From NCBI RefSeq assembly GCF_000526395.1, contig NZ_JAFZ01000001.1, forward strand, positions 682,001 through 746,000: a stretch of 64,000 nt of DNA, written 5' to 3'. A model generated the notes under the pieces. The model made no database searches and was not told where the DNA came from. It saw nothing but the letters and a program-made list of their open reading frames with translations. Both the position numbers and the translations under genes were made by a program. Shown one piece after another: positions 54,613 to 63,271 of the stretch. The DNA comes from Aminobacterium mobile DSM 12262. Its GTDB lineage: Bacteria; Synergistota; Synergistia; Synergistales; Aminobacteriaceae. The stretch's first letter is position 1; every line of letters starts with the position of its first letter.

Positions 54613-56238
54613 ATGTTGGCAATGTTGTTCCTTGTTGCAATAGTCTTTTTTGCAATAGTCTATCGCGTTCATGGCCGCTATATGGCTCGTATTTATGCCC
54701 TTGATGATAGTAACCCGACCCCCGCTGAAACTATGTATGACGGAATAGACTATTGTCCTGCCCATCCAGCAGTACTCTTAGGGCACCATTTTGCTTCCAT
54801 CGCTGGAGCCGGTCCCATTGTAGGCCCTATTGCTGCGGCGAGTATGTTTGGTTGGTTGCCTGCGTATCTTTGGTGTCTTCTCGGCTCTTCTTTTTTGGGT
54901 GGTCCACATGATATGGGAGCTCTTGTGGCATCTATGCGACACGATGGCAAGTCTGTTGGAGAGGTGGTAGACCACTGGGTAGGAAGGCGTGGAAAGCTTT
55001 TTTTTCTCATGTTTACCATCCTGACTTTAATTTTAGTCGTAGCGGTTTTCCTTCAATTATCAGCGAATACTTTTGAAGCTGACACGGCAGTGGCATTTTC
55101 AAGTACTCTTTATATATTTCTTGCCGTTATCTTTGGAGTGCTGGTTTATAAATATAACACGCCTCTTTGGCTCATGACAGTTATTATGGTTCCTATCGTC
55201 ATTGGTGCTTGCTGGTATGGGAACTATGCAGACTGGGTCATCCAATATTTTTCATACTCTATGCCTACGTGGCGATGGCTCTTGGCAATTTATATTCTCT
55301 TTGCTTCTGTCTTGCCGGTATGGTTGTTGCTGCAACCGAGAGACTATCTAGCGTCCTACTTTCTTTATTTTGCAGTTATTGTTGGTGCTATTGGCATGAT
55401 ACTCGGCGGTAAGTTCGAAGTACAGCTTCCGGCTTTTAAGGGGTTTGTTGCAGGAGACCAGTTTTTATGGCCTATGCTTTTTGTTATTGTGGCATGTGGT
55501 GCCATTTCTGGATTCCACTCACTTGTAGGAAGCGGAACGACATCAAAGCAGCTTCGACGAGAGACAGATAGTACCCTTGTTGGGTATGGCTCCATGCTTC
55601 TGGAGGGTGTGGTTGCGGTTATTGCCATTGGCACCATTATGATTAGCGGAAAAATCCTTCCTGGGGGGCCAGTTGTAACATATGCTCAGGGATTTGGGCA
55701 ATTTGCCGGGCTTCTCGGGATCGATCCAAAACTTGGGGCTTCCCTTGGCGGTTTGGCAATTAATACCTTCCTTCTCACATCCTTAGATACAGCTACCCGT
55801 CTGACCCGCTACCAAATTCAGGAAATTACGAACATGAAGGTAGACAAGTATACTGCTACCATTATAACTATAGCGGCAGCTATGGCTTTGCTTCTTGTAA
55901 AAACAGTTGGACCTGACGGCAAACCCGTTCCGGCATGGGCTGCGATTTGGCCTATGTTTGGTGCTGCAAACCAGCTTGTTGCGGCGTTGGCCCTTTTGGC
56001 AGTGGGGGTTTGGGTTACGAAGGGACTTAAGAAGAACAACAAATTCCTTATGGCCCCCATGTGGTTTATGTTGGCTACTACAGTAGCAGCCCTACTCTTT
56101 ATGATCAAAGAAAAACTTACGGGAGTTCCTAACTATCTGTTGGTTGGTATCTCTATTGTCCTTCTTCTCTTTGCACTGTTGATGGTGAAGGAGTCTTTCC
56201 ACGCCTTGAAAGTAAAAACTGAAGAGGAATATAAATAG
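54613..56238 (+). CDS. cstA: Carbon starvation protein CstA family transporter
   Basis: A 541-residue membrane protein with about 14-16 helices. Family motifs: GIDYCPAHPAVLLGHHFASIAGAGPIVGPIAAASMFGWLPAYLWCLLGSSFLGGPHDMGALVASMRHDGKSVGEVV near the N-terminus, FHSLVGSGTTSKQL near 300 and LTSLDTATRLTRYQIQEI near 395. CstA proteins import pyruvate or peptides. ATG 54613 has AGGAGGTG upstream; GTG 54604 is inside that site. In an amino-acid fermenter this could move peptides, pyruvate or amino acids; substrate not decided. Confidence 0.93.
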   Translation: MLAMLFLVAIVFFAIVYRVHGRYMARIYALDDSNPTPAETMYDGIDYCPAHPAVLLGHHFASIAGAGPIVGPIAAASMFGWLPAYLWCLLGSSFLGGPHDMGALVASMRHDGKSVGEVVDHWVGRRGKLFFLMFTILTLILVVAVFLQLSANTFEADTAVAFSSTLYIFLAVIFGVLVYKYNTPLWLMTVIMVPIVIGACWYGNYADWVIQYFSYSMPTWRWLLAIYILFASVLPVWLLLQPRDYLASYFLYFAVIVGAIGMILGGKFEVQLPAFKGFVAGDQFLWPMLFVIVACGAISGFHSLVGSGTTSKQLRRETDSTLVGYGSMLLEGVVAVIAIGTIMISGKILPGGPVVTYAQGFGQFAGLLGIDPKLGASLGGLAINTFLLTSLDTATRLTRYQIQEITNMKVDKYTATIITIAAAMALLLVKTVGPDGKPVPAWAAIWPMFGAANQLVAALALLAVGVWVTKGLKKNNKFLMAPMWFMLATTVAALLFMIKEKLTGVPNYLLVGISIVLLLFALLMVKESFHALKVKTEEEYK

Positions 56239-56269
56239 TTTATGTTTGTAGATGTTGACTCTTTAGCAA

Positions 56270-56305
56270 GAAGGCCGGAGCATTTTTTCTCCGGCCTTTC
56301 TTTTT
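56270..56305 (+). terminator. Rho-independent terminator after cstA
   Basis: Stem AAGGCCGGAG (56271-56280) with CTCCGGCCTT (56289-56298), eight-base loop, then TCTTTTT. The T-run abuts the stop codon of the convergent small gene. Confidence 0.92.
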
Positions 56306-56477
56306 AAGATTGAGGTCCTCCGACACTGAAGGATTTGCTATTCCACGATTTCCCTCTTTTAAGCTCGCCTTCAATTTTAGAGAGGTAACGACTTCCGCAA
56401 AAAGGACATCGTAGAATAATATCTTTTACCTCCAGTTCAAACTCCTTTTTACACTCAATACACTGAAACGTAGCCAC
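56304..56477 (-). CDS. Small zinc-ribbon protein
   Basis: A 57-residue protein read on the minus strand, MATFQCIECKKEFELEVKD followed by IILRCPFCGSRYLSK. Two CxxC pairs (C6-C9 and C24-C27) about 14 residues apart make a rubredoxin/FmdB-type zinc ribbon. The tail is basic and Ser/Gly-rich. The GTG start at 56477 follows GGAGGTGT at good spacing, and an AT-rich region with TATAAT lies upstream on this strand. Single-gene unit, convergent with cstA. Possible regulator or metal-binding partner; function unknown. Confidence 0.75.
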   Translation of the reverse strand: MATFQCIECKKEFELEVKDIILRCPFCGSRYLSKIEGELKRGKSWNSKSFSVGGPQS

Positions 56478-56613
56478 GCATATACACCTCCGTCTAGATA
56501 TATCATGATGGCATTTACTATTATAATATATTTTTTATTTTTATGTCCTATTTGTTTTAAAAAAACGCTTTGTATAATAAAATAAAAAAGCAAAGAGTGA
56601 AAGGAGGAATTGC

Positions 56614-58353
56614 ATGTCTTCCCTGTTGCGTGTATCTGGAAAGGATGTCTCCTTGGTTCTTTGTGGAGCAGCTGGACAAGGTGTTCAAACAGTAGAAGAA
56701 TTGCTTGTGAAGGCTATTCGTCATGTTGGCTATAGCGTTTTTGCAAGCCGTGAATATATGTCTAGAGTCCGTGGCGGAAACAATTCCACTGAGATACGTT
56801 TTTCCCCCTGGCCGGTTCGAGCTTTTGTTGATCGTATCGATGTCCTCGTGCCTTTAAGCGAGGGAATTCGAGAGAATGTAAGAAGGAGGATCTCTTCTCA
56901 AACTCTTATTATCGGTGACAGAAATGTCCTTCGCACCGAAGGAGAAGAGTTGGGAGGACGTTACTTTAACGTAGAGTTTTTAAATATAGCGAGTGAGATA
57001 GGCGGAGTTGTTTTTGCTAACTTTGTTGCAGCAGGGATGCTTCTGGGTATGATAGGCGGAGGACTGGAGATAGGATATTCCTTTTGCAACGAAAAATTTG
57101 CCCCTAAGGGGCAAATAATAGTCGATAAAAATAAAGAGGCCCTAGATAGAGGATTTAAGATTGGACAGACTCTTACAGAAGGTACATTGCCCTTTATATC
57201 TGGGGATAGTAAAGGTCGGACCCTTCACCGCAGTGTTTTGAGTGGAACAGAAGCTCTATCTTTAGGAGCTTTGGCTGGAGGATGTACGTTTATTGCAGCG
57301 TACCCCATGTCCCCTGCTACAGGAGTTTTATCTTTTATGGCCCAATGCGCTTCTCAGCTAGGAGTAGTGGTAGAGCAGACAGAAGATGAGCTTGCTGCCA
57401 TTAATATGGCACTTGGAGCTGGTTACGCTGGAGCGCGTGCGATGGTTACAACCTCTGGTGGTGGTTTTGATCTCATGACAGAAGGGGTAAGTCTTGCTGG
57501 TATTATGGAAGTTCCTGTAGTAATCCACGTGGGGCAGCGACCTGGTCCAGCTACTGGAATGGCCACACGTACAGAGCAGGGAGATTTACATGTGGCTCTA
57601 TATGGAGGTCATGGGGAATTTCCTCGCGCTGTTTTCGCTCCGGCTACGCTGGAAGAAGCCGTTCGCATTGGAGCAAAATCTTTTTATATTGCGGAAAAAT
57701 ACCACATTCCAGTTATTATCTTGACAGATCAATACTTCCTTAACTCTTATTATGACATGGCTATTCCTGATCTAGAGTCTCTCTCTTTCCCTTCCATGAT
57801 TGTTAAATCAGAAAAAGATTATTGTCGATATAAATTTTCTTCCAACGGAATCTCTCCTCGCAGTGTTCCTGGCAATGGGAAAGGGCTTATAGGGGCCGAC
57901 AGTCATGAACATGACGAAGAAGGTCATGTGTATGAAGACTTTGACCTTCGTAAATGTATGGTTGATAAACGTTTCAGAAAACTTGCGTTAATGAGATGTG
58001 AAGCTGAAGAACCTTTATTTGTCGGGGCGCAAGACTATAGGATCCTTATTATTGGCTGGGGTTCTACATTCCACATACTTGAGGAAGCGTTGGAATTTAT
58101 AGGGCATTCCCAAGTAGCATTAATGCATTTCCAACAACTGTATCCCTTGCCCGCCTCTTTGAGTGAGCGCTTAGAACAGGCACAGAATATTATAGTAGTG
58201 GAAGGGAATAAAACCGGACAGTTTGCTCATTTACTCAGGCAAGAAACAGGCAGGAAAGTGGACTCTATTATTACTAATTACAATGGCCTTCAATTTTCAG
58301 TAGAGCAGATAGTGAGAGAATTAGTTGCTTGCCTTAATGAGGGGGTATATTGA
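56614..58353 (+). CDS. korA: 2-oxoacid:ferredoxin oxidoreductase, fused gamma-alpha subunit (KorA-like)
   Basis: A 579-residue subunit for ferredoxin-linked oxidation of 2-oxoacids to acyl-CoA. Residues ~10-185 are the gamma domain ([42 protein letters not shown]). From ~205 the alpha domain has [88 protein letters not shown] and a C-terminal LLIIGWGS-like region. The gamma-alpha fusion with a separate beta is the two-subunit KorAB form. AAAGGAGG precedes ATG 56614; a TATAAT at 56573-56578 is a possible -10. Confidence 0.93.
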   Translation: MSSLLRVSGKDVSLVLCGAAGQGVQTVEELLVKAIRHVGYSVFASREYMSRVRGGNNSTEIRFSPWPVRAFVDRIDVLVPLSEGIRENVRRRISSQTLIIGDRNVLRTEGEELGGRYFNVEFLNIASEIGGVVFANFVAAGMLLGMIGGGLEIGYSFCNEKFAPKGQIIVDKNKEALDRGFKIGQTLTEGTLPFISGDSKGRTLHRSVLSGTEALSLGALAGGCTFIAAYPMSPATGVLSFMAQCASQLGVVVEQTEDELAAINMALGAGYAGARAMVTTSGGGFDLMTEGVSLAGIMEVPVVIHVGQRPGPATGMATRTEQGDLHVALYGGHGEFPRAVFAPATLEEAVRIGAKSFYIAEKYHIPVIILTDQYFLNSYYDMAIPDLESLSFPSMIVKSEKDYCRYKFSSNGISPRSVPGNGKGLIGADSHEHDEEGHVYEDFDLRKCMVDKRFRKLALMRCEAEEPLFVGAQDYRILIIGWGSTFHILEEALEFIGHSQVALMHFQQLYPLPASLSERLEQAQNIIVVEGNKTGQFAHLLRQETGRKVDSIITNYNGLQFSVEQIVRELVACLNEGVY

Positions 58354-59213
58354 TGAATTCTGGAATATTTGATCTAGCAAACGCTGATTTGGCTTGGTGT
58401 CCCGGTTGTGGCGATTTTCAAATTCTTGAAGCATTGAAGAGAGCTTTGGAGGAACTAGGATGGACCCCTCTAGATGTAGTCGTGGTGTCTGGTATAGGGC
58501 AGGCAGCTAAAACTCCTCATTTTATGAAGTGTCATTTTTTTAATGGACTTCATGGTCGAGCTCTTTCCAATGCCACAGGCATAAAAGCCGCAAATCCTTC
58601 TCTCAATGTAGTAGCGATAGGGGGAGATGGAGATATGTATGGAGAAGGTGGAAACCATTTTATCCATACGATCAGGCGTAATCCAGATATTACTAATTTG
58701 GTCTATAACAATATGGTGTATGGTCTTACCAAAGGGCAAGCGTCACCTACGAGCTTTAGGGGGTTTAGAACTTCAGTTCACGTTGACGGGGTGATGTCTG
58801 AGCCTTTCCCGCCACTGGCGGCTGCTATTGTTTTTGGAGCTACTTTTGTAGCTAGAGCTTTTTCCGGGGATGTTGAAAAAACTGCGAATCTCATAAAACA
58901 GGCAATCCTTCATAAAGGGTATGCCCTTGTAGATATTTTTCAGCCGTGTGTGTCTTTCAATCGTGTTAACACGTATAAATGGTATAAAGAAAATACGTAT
59001 TATCTCGATGAAAACTATAATCCAGAAGATCGAACAGCTGCTATTGCCCTAGCTTTGAAAACAGAAAGATTCCCTTTGGGAGTGCTCTATAAAACAGAGA
59101 GTCGACCTACTTTCGAGGAAACACTAGGAGCCTATCGCTACGATAAAACCCCCCTTTATAAAAGAAAACGAAAAATTCAAGATATTGAAACTTGTATTGT
59201 ATCTATGACATAA
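58353..59213 (+). CDS. korB: 2-oxoacid:ferredoxin oxidoreductase, beta subunit (KorB-like)
   Basis: A 286-residue TPP-binding subunit partnered with KorA, joined by a TGATG overlap. [18 protein letters not shown] near 15 gives two of the [4Fe-4S] cysteines, with further Cys in MKCHF and [58 protein letters not shown] near 88-135 is the TPP/Mg site. Ferredoxin reduction by this enzyme suits amino-acid degradation; 2-oxoglutarate, pyruvate or branched-chain specificity cannot be told apart by eye. Confidence 0.94.
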   Translation: MNSGIFDLANADLAWCPGCGDFQILEALKRALEELGWTPLDVVVVSGIGQAAKTPHFMKCHFFNGLHGRALSNATGIKAANPSLNVVAIGGDGDMYGEGGNHFIHTIRRNPDITNLVYNNMVYGLTKGQASPTSFRGFRTSVHVDGVMSEPFPPLAAAIVFGATFVARAFSGDVEKTANLIKQAILHKGYALVDIFQPCVSFNRVNTYKWYKENTYYLDENYNPEDRTAAIALALKTERFPLGVLYKTESRPTFEETLGAYRYDKTPLYKRKRKIQDIETCIVSMT

Positions 59214-59243
59214 TAGGTTATCTTGTTATGGGGGGGGGATGTG

Positions 59244-59822
59244 ATGGGAGGGCTTATTCAATTAGGGTATGAAGGGCCTGATTTCTGTTTGAAGGATCAA
59301 AAGGGAAATTCCGTTACACTCTCCACGTTAAAGGGGCATAATGTATTGCTTTCTTTCCATCCGCTGGCGTGGACTCATATTTGTCAGGCACAGGTTAACA
59401 CCATTGACGCTCATCTAGATCTTTTTGAGCGACTTAATACAATTCCTCTTGCTATTAGCGTAGATTCTGCCGCAACGAAGAGAGCATGGGGCGAAGCTAT
59501 TGGAATTAAAAAGCTCCAGCTTCTTTCCGACTTTTGGCCTCATGGTTCTATTGCTCGTCAGTATGGGGTTTTTCGCGAAAAAGATGGTTTTGCATCCCGA
59601 GCAAATATTCTTTTAAATGAAAAATTGGAAGTTATTTTCGCTAAAGAATATGAGCTCGACCAGATTCCAGAACTTCGAGAAGTTATTTTTATCCTAAGAG
59701 ACTATACAAAATCAGAAATCCCCAACTTGGAGATAGAAATACAACGTTGTCTCAAAGATGCGGCAGGGCGTACTGTTTGCATGGAAGACAGTCGGGCGAA
59801 AGGTATAAACGCCACTAATTAA
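59244..59822 (+). CDS. Peroxiredoxin (AhpC/TSA family)
   Basis: A thiol peroxidase of about 192 residues. YEGPDFCLKDQKGNSVTLSTLKGHNVLLSFHPLAWTHICQAQV contains the peroxidatic site: F-x-P-x-x-x-T-x-x-C, with a Trp in place of the usual aromatic/Phe. LAISVDSAATKRAW and LLSDFWPHGSIARQYGVF fit the fold. Additional Cys residues near the C-terminus (RCLKDAAGRTVCMED) might resolve. ATG 59244 is chosen, after a G-rich ribosome site that includes nine consecutive G (59230-59238). Likely protects the oxygen-sensitive KorAB enzyme; 30 bases separate it from korB. Confidence 0.87.
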   Translation: MGGLIQLGYEGPDFCLKDQKGNSVTLSTLKGHNVLLSFHPLAWTHICQAQVNTIDAHLDLFERLNTIPLAISVDSAATKRAWGEAIGIKKLQLLSDFWPHGSIARQYGVFREKDGFASRANILLNEKLEVIFAKEYELDQIPELREVIFILRDYTKSEIPNLEIEIQRCLKDAAGRTVCMEDSRAKGINATN

Positions 59823-59860
59823 AAAGGCTAATCCCCCGTAAGTTATTTTGGGGATTAGTC
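59821..59860 (-). terminator. Terminator of the folP-folK group
   Basis: On the minus strand GACTAATCCCC pairs with GGGGATTAGCC (59860-59850 with 59836-59826), loop of 13 bases, then TTTTTAATT. The stop codon of the minus-strand gene lies in the stem. The plus strand has only two T after the stem, so it serves the peroxiredoxin poorly. Confidence 0.88.
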
Positions 59861-60610
59861 TTGCCAGTTGATATTTAAAATTTTCTTCCAACAGAAATTG
59901 ATAATGGCTTCTCGAGAGGGAGCTTGTCCCTTCCCCATTTTATCGAAATCTTCCTGAAGTTTTCCATAGGCGTTCTTTATAGTCTCGTCTTCTTCTGCCT
60001 TTTGAACTAATTCCGCAACAGGTTGTAACTGGCGATATACCTCAGGTATAAGGACAAAGTTAGGACCATCCATAGTGAGTCCCACCGTATAAATAAAGGA
60101 AAGAAGGGACTCTGGTTCTCTTTTGGTGCTGCTTATATCTATATAGGCAGGGAGATTTGGAGACACATACAGGAAAACATCAGGGGGGGGTGATATATTT
60201 AGAGGCAGAGTATCCCATTGAGATGGTCCAGCCGGCGTTACGGCTAGCCAGGCACGAGGAGTTTCTGTGAGCGCTGTAACCCAGAGATAATACTTTTTTG
60301 TGGTTTCTGGATCATTAAAAGAAAGTCGCCATATGAGATCTGGCCTTAAATCTTTATCGGCAAATGGTAAATGCCACGTATTTTCTGTAATACGCTTCCC
60401 CTCTAATACTTTTAGCGGGTGAAGACCGGCTGGAGAACGCAGCCAAGCTTCTTTTATAACTCCATCATTGCTCTGAGTAGTCAAGGTAAGTGGATGTCCT
60501 GGCACGGCATAAACCTGAAGAGAGCCTATGGCTCCCTGCAAGGGGGCAGGAAGTATTGCTGCAATTGCGACGAAAACTATTATGAAACTGCGGATCTTCT
60601 TCAGCGTCAT
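59855..60610 (-). CDS. Secreted or periplasmic protein of unknown function
   Basis: About 251 residues with a signal peptide (IIVFVAIAAILPAPLQGA). The mature part has beta-rich sequence (SLQVYAVPGHPLTLTTQSNDGVIKEAWLRSPAG, YYLWVTALTETPRAWLAVTPAGPSQWDTLPL, FLYVSPNLPAYIDISSTKREPESLLSFIYTVGLTMDGPNF) and a helical tail. A run of Pro codons (SPPPDVF) corresponds to eight G on the plus strand. ATG at 60610 is chosen for its distance from AGGAGGT; ATG 60619 and GTG 60622 are in frame but too close. It is the last gene of the folP-folK transcript. No family recognised. Confidence 0.7.
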   Translation of the reverse strand: MTLKKIRSFIIVFVAIAAILPAPLQGAIGSLQVYAVPGHPLTLTTQSNDGVIKEAWLRSPAGLHPLKVLEGKRITENTWHLPFADKDLRPDLIWRLSFNDPETTKKYYLWVTALTETPRAWLAVTPAGPSQWDTLPLNISPPPDVFLYVSPNLPAYIDISSTKREPESLLSFIYTVGLTMDGPNFVLIPEVYRQLQPVAELVQKAEEDETIKNAYGKLQEDFDKMGKGQAPSREAIINFCWKKILNINWQD

Positions 60611-60633
60611 AAGGTCCATCACCTCCTATGATT

Positions 60634-61125
60634 TTACAAGCTGGATATTTTTATTAACGTTTTATCCTTATCTTTTAGAGTTTCTACTAAAGAGCTTATA
60701 GTTACCCTAAGCTGTGGGTGAACCCAATTTGCAGCTATTTGGTTCAGTGGAACTAAAACGAAAGATCTGCGGTGCATTTCAGGATGAGGAATACGAAGTC
60801 TTTTATCATCAATGCACTCACCATTTTCCAGCAACAACAAATCGATGTCGATTTCCCGAGGCCCCCATCGCCACCTTTCAATCCTTCCCATGTCTTTTTC
60901 TATCTGTTTAACGAGGTTGAGAAGAGCAAAAGCGTCCATAGAAGTTTCTACGAGAATGCAGGCATTAAGGAAACGAGTTTGTTCAACCTCCCCTAAAGGA
61001 GCTGTTTCAAAAATGTCACTTTTCGCAACGACGTGGACACCTTTACTATCTAAAATTTGCACGGCTTTCCGCAGATTATTCATGCGGTCCCCCACATTAC
61101 TACCAAGAGCCAGTGCAACACGCAT
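60634..61125 (-). CDS. folK: 2-amino-4-hydroxy-6-hydroxymethyldihydropteridine pyrophosphokinase FolK
   Basis: Transfers pyrophosphate from ATP to the pterin in folate synthesis. The ~163-residue protein starts RVALALGSNVGDRMNNLRKAVQIL, has FLNACILVETSMDAFALLNLVKQIEKDMGRIERWRWGPREIDIDLLLL near 50-100 and IPHPEMHRRSFVLVPLNQIA near 112-130, all FolK motifs. ATG 61125 overlaps the folP stop (TGATG) with GGGAGG upstream. It provides the substrate for FolP. Confidence 0.95.
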   Translation of the reverse strand: MRVALALGSNVGDRMNNLRKAVQILDSKGVHVVAKSDIFETAPLGEVEQTRFLNACILVETSMDAFALLNLVKQIEKDMGRIERWRWGPREIDIDLLLLENGECIDDKRLRIPHPEMHRRSFVLVPLNQIAANWVHPQLRVTISSLVETLKDKDKTLIKISSL

Positions 61126-62342
61126 CACATCCCTGCCTCCCTTATAGCCTTAATGATGGTAATCACATCGTGAGTTGCTTTTACGTCGTGAACTCGTACA
61201 AGTTCCACTGCTTCTTTGGCGCAATAAGCAGAAACGGCTAAAGTTCCATAGAGACGGGACGTCGTGTCTTCTGTTTCAAGTAGAGTTCGTATAAAGCCTT
61301 TTCTGGAATGACCGACCAAAATAGGACGCCCAAGACTCCTATATGATTGGATAAACTTTAATACCCGCATATTATCTTCGAGCCTTTTTCCAAAACCGAT
61401 CCCTGGATCAATAATAATTCTGTCAGGAGCGACTCCTGCTTCTGCTAGCATATGAAGGCGCTGGTGAAAATAGTCGATAGACTCTCCAATTACATCGCAG
61501 TATACAGGGTTGTTTTGCATGGTTTTAGGTATTCCTTGTATATGGGAGAGCACATAGACAAGATCGGTTTGAACAGTTGCTGAGAACATATCTTGGTCAA
61601 GTGTAAAACCAGACACATCATTTATTATATCAGCGCCACAATCCGACGCTATTCGGGCTGTCTCCCCTCTATATGTATCGACAGAAATAACAGCGTCTTG
61701 AAACTCCTTCCTAACGGCGGAGAGGGCGGGTATAAGACGATCTTGCTCTTCCGTGGCAGAAATGGGATCTGAGCCGGGGCGGGTGGATTCCGCTCCTATG
61801 TCGAGAATATCAGCTCCTGCCTCTAGCATTTGACGGGCTCGTTTTACAGCTTCATCTGCTGTAGAAAGTCGACTTTCGCTATAAAAAGAATCGGGGGTGA
61901 TGTTGAGAATCCCCATTACTTTTGTTTCACCACCGCCAAGAGACAGGGTTCGATGACGAGGCAAGGAGAGATTCCAAGAGCGTTGTGCCATAGCTTTGAA
62001 TGTGTTGCTGAGTTCTTCACGTAATTGGTCAAGGCCCCAGCAAGAGAGGGCTTTCAGTTTCAGAAGCAGCGCTTTATATTGGCCCTCTGTCCCCAGAAGA
62101 AGCACATCGCTTTTTTCGGTTCGCCCGTCAATAACATTTTTATGGACGATAGCATCACCGCCACGAGCCAAGAGTTCCTGCTTTACATAGGCTGCTGCCC
62201 GAAAATCTACTTGGGAAACCCAAATGGGCAAAATTTCTCGCTTTGGCAAAAAATATGCAGCCGAGCGGGGATCTGCTCCAATTTTATGTATGAGAGATAT
62301 GAGCTCGCTATTGGAATGAACGTGCACAGAATATATAGTCAC
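61125..62342 (-). CDS. folP: Dihydropteroate synthase FolP with N-terminal extension
   Basis: Condenses the pterin pyrophosphate with p-aminobenzoate. At 405 residues it is about 130 longer than the usual 270-280. The catalytic barrel begins near 140: VMGILNITPDSFYSES, ADILDIGAESTRPGSDPISATEE near 180, ISVDTYRGETARIASDCGADIINDVSGF near 220, IIDPGIGFGKRLEDNMRVLK near 300 and LVGHSRKGFIRTLL near 335. The extension (SVHVHSNSELISLIHKIGADPRSAAYFLPKREILPIWVSQVDFRAAAYVKQELLARGGDAIVHKNV) has no catalytic motif that I can see. The start is GTG 62342 with AAAGGGA upstream. Confidence 0.94.
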   Translation of the reverse strand: MTIYSVHVHSNSELISLIHKIGADPRSAAYFLPKREILPIWVSQVDFRAAAYVKQELLARGGDAIVHKNVIDGRTEKSDVLLLGTEGQYKALLLKLKALSCWGLDQLREELSNTFKAMAQRSWNLSLPRHRTLSLGGGETKVMGILNITPDSFYSESRLSTADEAVKRARQMLEAGADILDIGAESTRPGSDPISATEEQDRLIPALSAVRKEFQDAVISVDTYRGETARIASDCGADIINDVSGFTLDQDMFSATVQTDLVYVLSHIQGIPKTMQNNPVYCDVIGESIDYFHQRLHMLAEAGVAPDRIIIDPGIGFGKRLEDNMRVLKFIQSYRSLGRPILVGHSRKGFIRTLLETEDTTSRLYGTLAVSAYCAKEAVELVRVHDVKATHDVITIIKAIREAGM

Positions 62343-62389
62343 TTGTATTATCCCTTTCTTAGATACCTAATGAAATGATATAAGAGCAC

Positions 62390-62420
62390 AAAGATAATAA
62401 GACCTCTCTGTGAGGAGGTC
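62390..62420 (-). terminator. Terminator of the histidine phosphatase gene
   Basis: On the minus strand GACCTC pairs with GAGGTC (62420-62415 with 62406-62401) around an eight-base loop, followed by TTATTATCTTT. It lies 11 bases after the stop codon and before folP. Confidence 0.6.
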
Positions 62421-62430
62421 AAGAAAGAGA

Positions 62431-63081
62431 CTAAATCCATTCAGTGGAGACTTTTTTCAAGTGAGCAGTTTGGTTCAGAGAGAAGAGGCCGTATCCTCTT
62501 TGATAGTCATATGTCAAGATGCTATAGGATGCGGTGTCCATATGGGTTTTCCAGAAGTAGGGTTCAGGAATATTGAGACAGCCGGCTATAAGGGGTTTCA
62601 GCACAGTACGATGAGAGACAACGACTATAGTGTCTCCGTAATGTTTTTCAACCAGTTCTTTAAGAGCACGTAATGCCCTGCCTTGCACTTCTTGTAAGGT
62701 TTCTGCTCCGAAAAGGCGCAACTTTTCTGGATAGGTGAGCCATGTTTCCCAGTCACTCGGGTACTCTAGAGCGATTTCTTTTTTAAGGCGCCCTTCCCAA
62801 AAACTGAAATTAATATTGTTTAGGCCTTCGCATTCAAAAAGATGTTTATGGCTACATGCTCTGGCGATGGCTGTAGCCGTTTGTTTGGCTCGTAGCAGAG
62901 GGCTTGTATAAATAAAGTCGGGAACCATGGGGGCGATGGCTTTGCCTAAATCTTCTGCCTGTTCCAGCCCCCTTTCGTTGAGAGGATAGTCCACACGGCC
63001 GCGAAATCTCTCTTCTCGATTACCTTGACATTCACCGTGTCTAGCTAAAATTATAGTCGTGTGTTCTCGATCAGTAGCCAT
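62431..63081 (-). CDS. Histidine phosphatase (phosphoglycerate mutase-like)
   Basis: A 216-residue member of the dPGM/histidine phosphatase superfamily. TTIILARHGECQGNREERFRGRVDYPLNERGLEQA contains the RHGE catalytic motif; FIYTSPLLRAKQTATAIA near 58-75 and VVVSHRTVLKPLIAGCLNIPE near 150-170 supply the second catalytic His. The size and FWEGRLKKEI-type segment are like CobC/PhoE-type phosphatases, so the substrate could be alpha-ribazole phosphate, a sugar phosphate or 3-phosphoglycerate. ATG 63081 is chosen; GTG 63090 is possible. Confidence 0.87.
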   Translation of the reverse strand: MATDREHTTIILARHGECQGNREERFRGRVDYPLNERGLEQAEDLGKAIAPMVPDFIYTSPLLRAKQTATAIARACSHKHLFECEGLNNINFSFWEGRLKKEIALEYPSDWETWLTYPEKLRLFGAETLQEVQGRALRALKELVEKHYGDTIVVVSHRTVLKPLIAGCLNIPEPYFWKTHMDTASYSILTYDYQRGYGLFSLNQTAHLKKVSTEWI

Positions 63082-63169
63082 GATTCTCACTCTTCTTTCT
63101 CTTGTATCATATTAATGAATGTTATCATTATATATCAGAGAAATAATGAAATAAAAAGATTGACCAGTC

Positions 63170-63198
63170 TTGACAATAATTCTAAGGATTGATAATCT
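63170..63198 (+). promoter_or_regulatory. Promoter of the hrcA operon
   Basis: A perfect TTGACA (63170-63175) and TAATCT (63193-63198) with a 17-base spacer and an extended TG at 63190-63191. The CIRCE operator lies just downstream, so HrcA binding would block initiation or early elongation. Confidence 0.75.
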
Positions 63199-63218
63199 AC
63201 CTTCTGTAAATGGATAGA

Positions 63219-63245
63219 TTAGCACTCAACAAGAGAGAGTGCTAA
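63219..63245 (+). promoter_or_regulatory. CIRCE operator (HrcA binding site)
   Basis: TTAGCACTC-N9-GAGTGCTAA, a perfect match to the CIRCE consensus. HrcA binds it to repress heat-shock genes. It precedes hrcA by 26 bases, indicating autoregulation of an hrcA-grpE-dnaK type operon. Confidence 0.98.
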
Positions 63246-63271
63246 TACATTGAAAAAAGGAGGGGAGGTTC

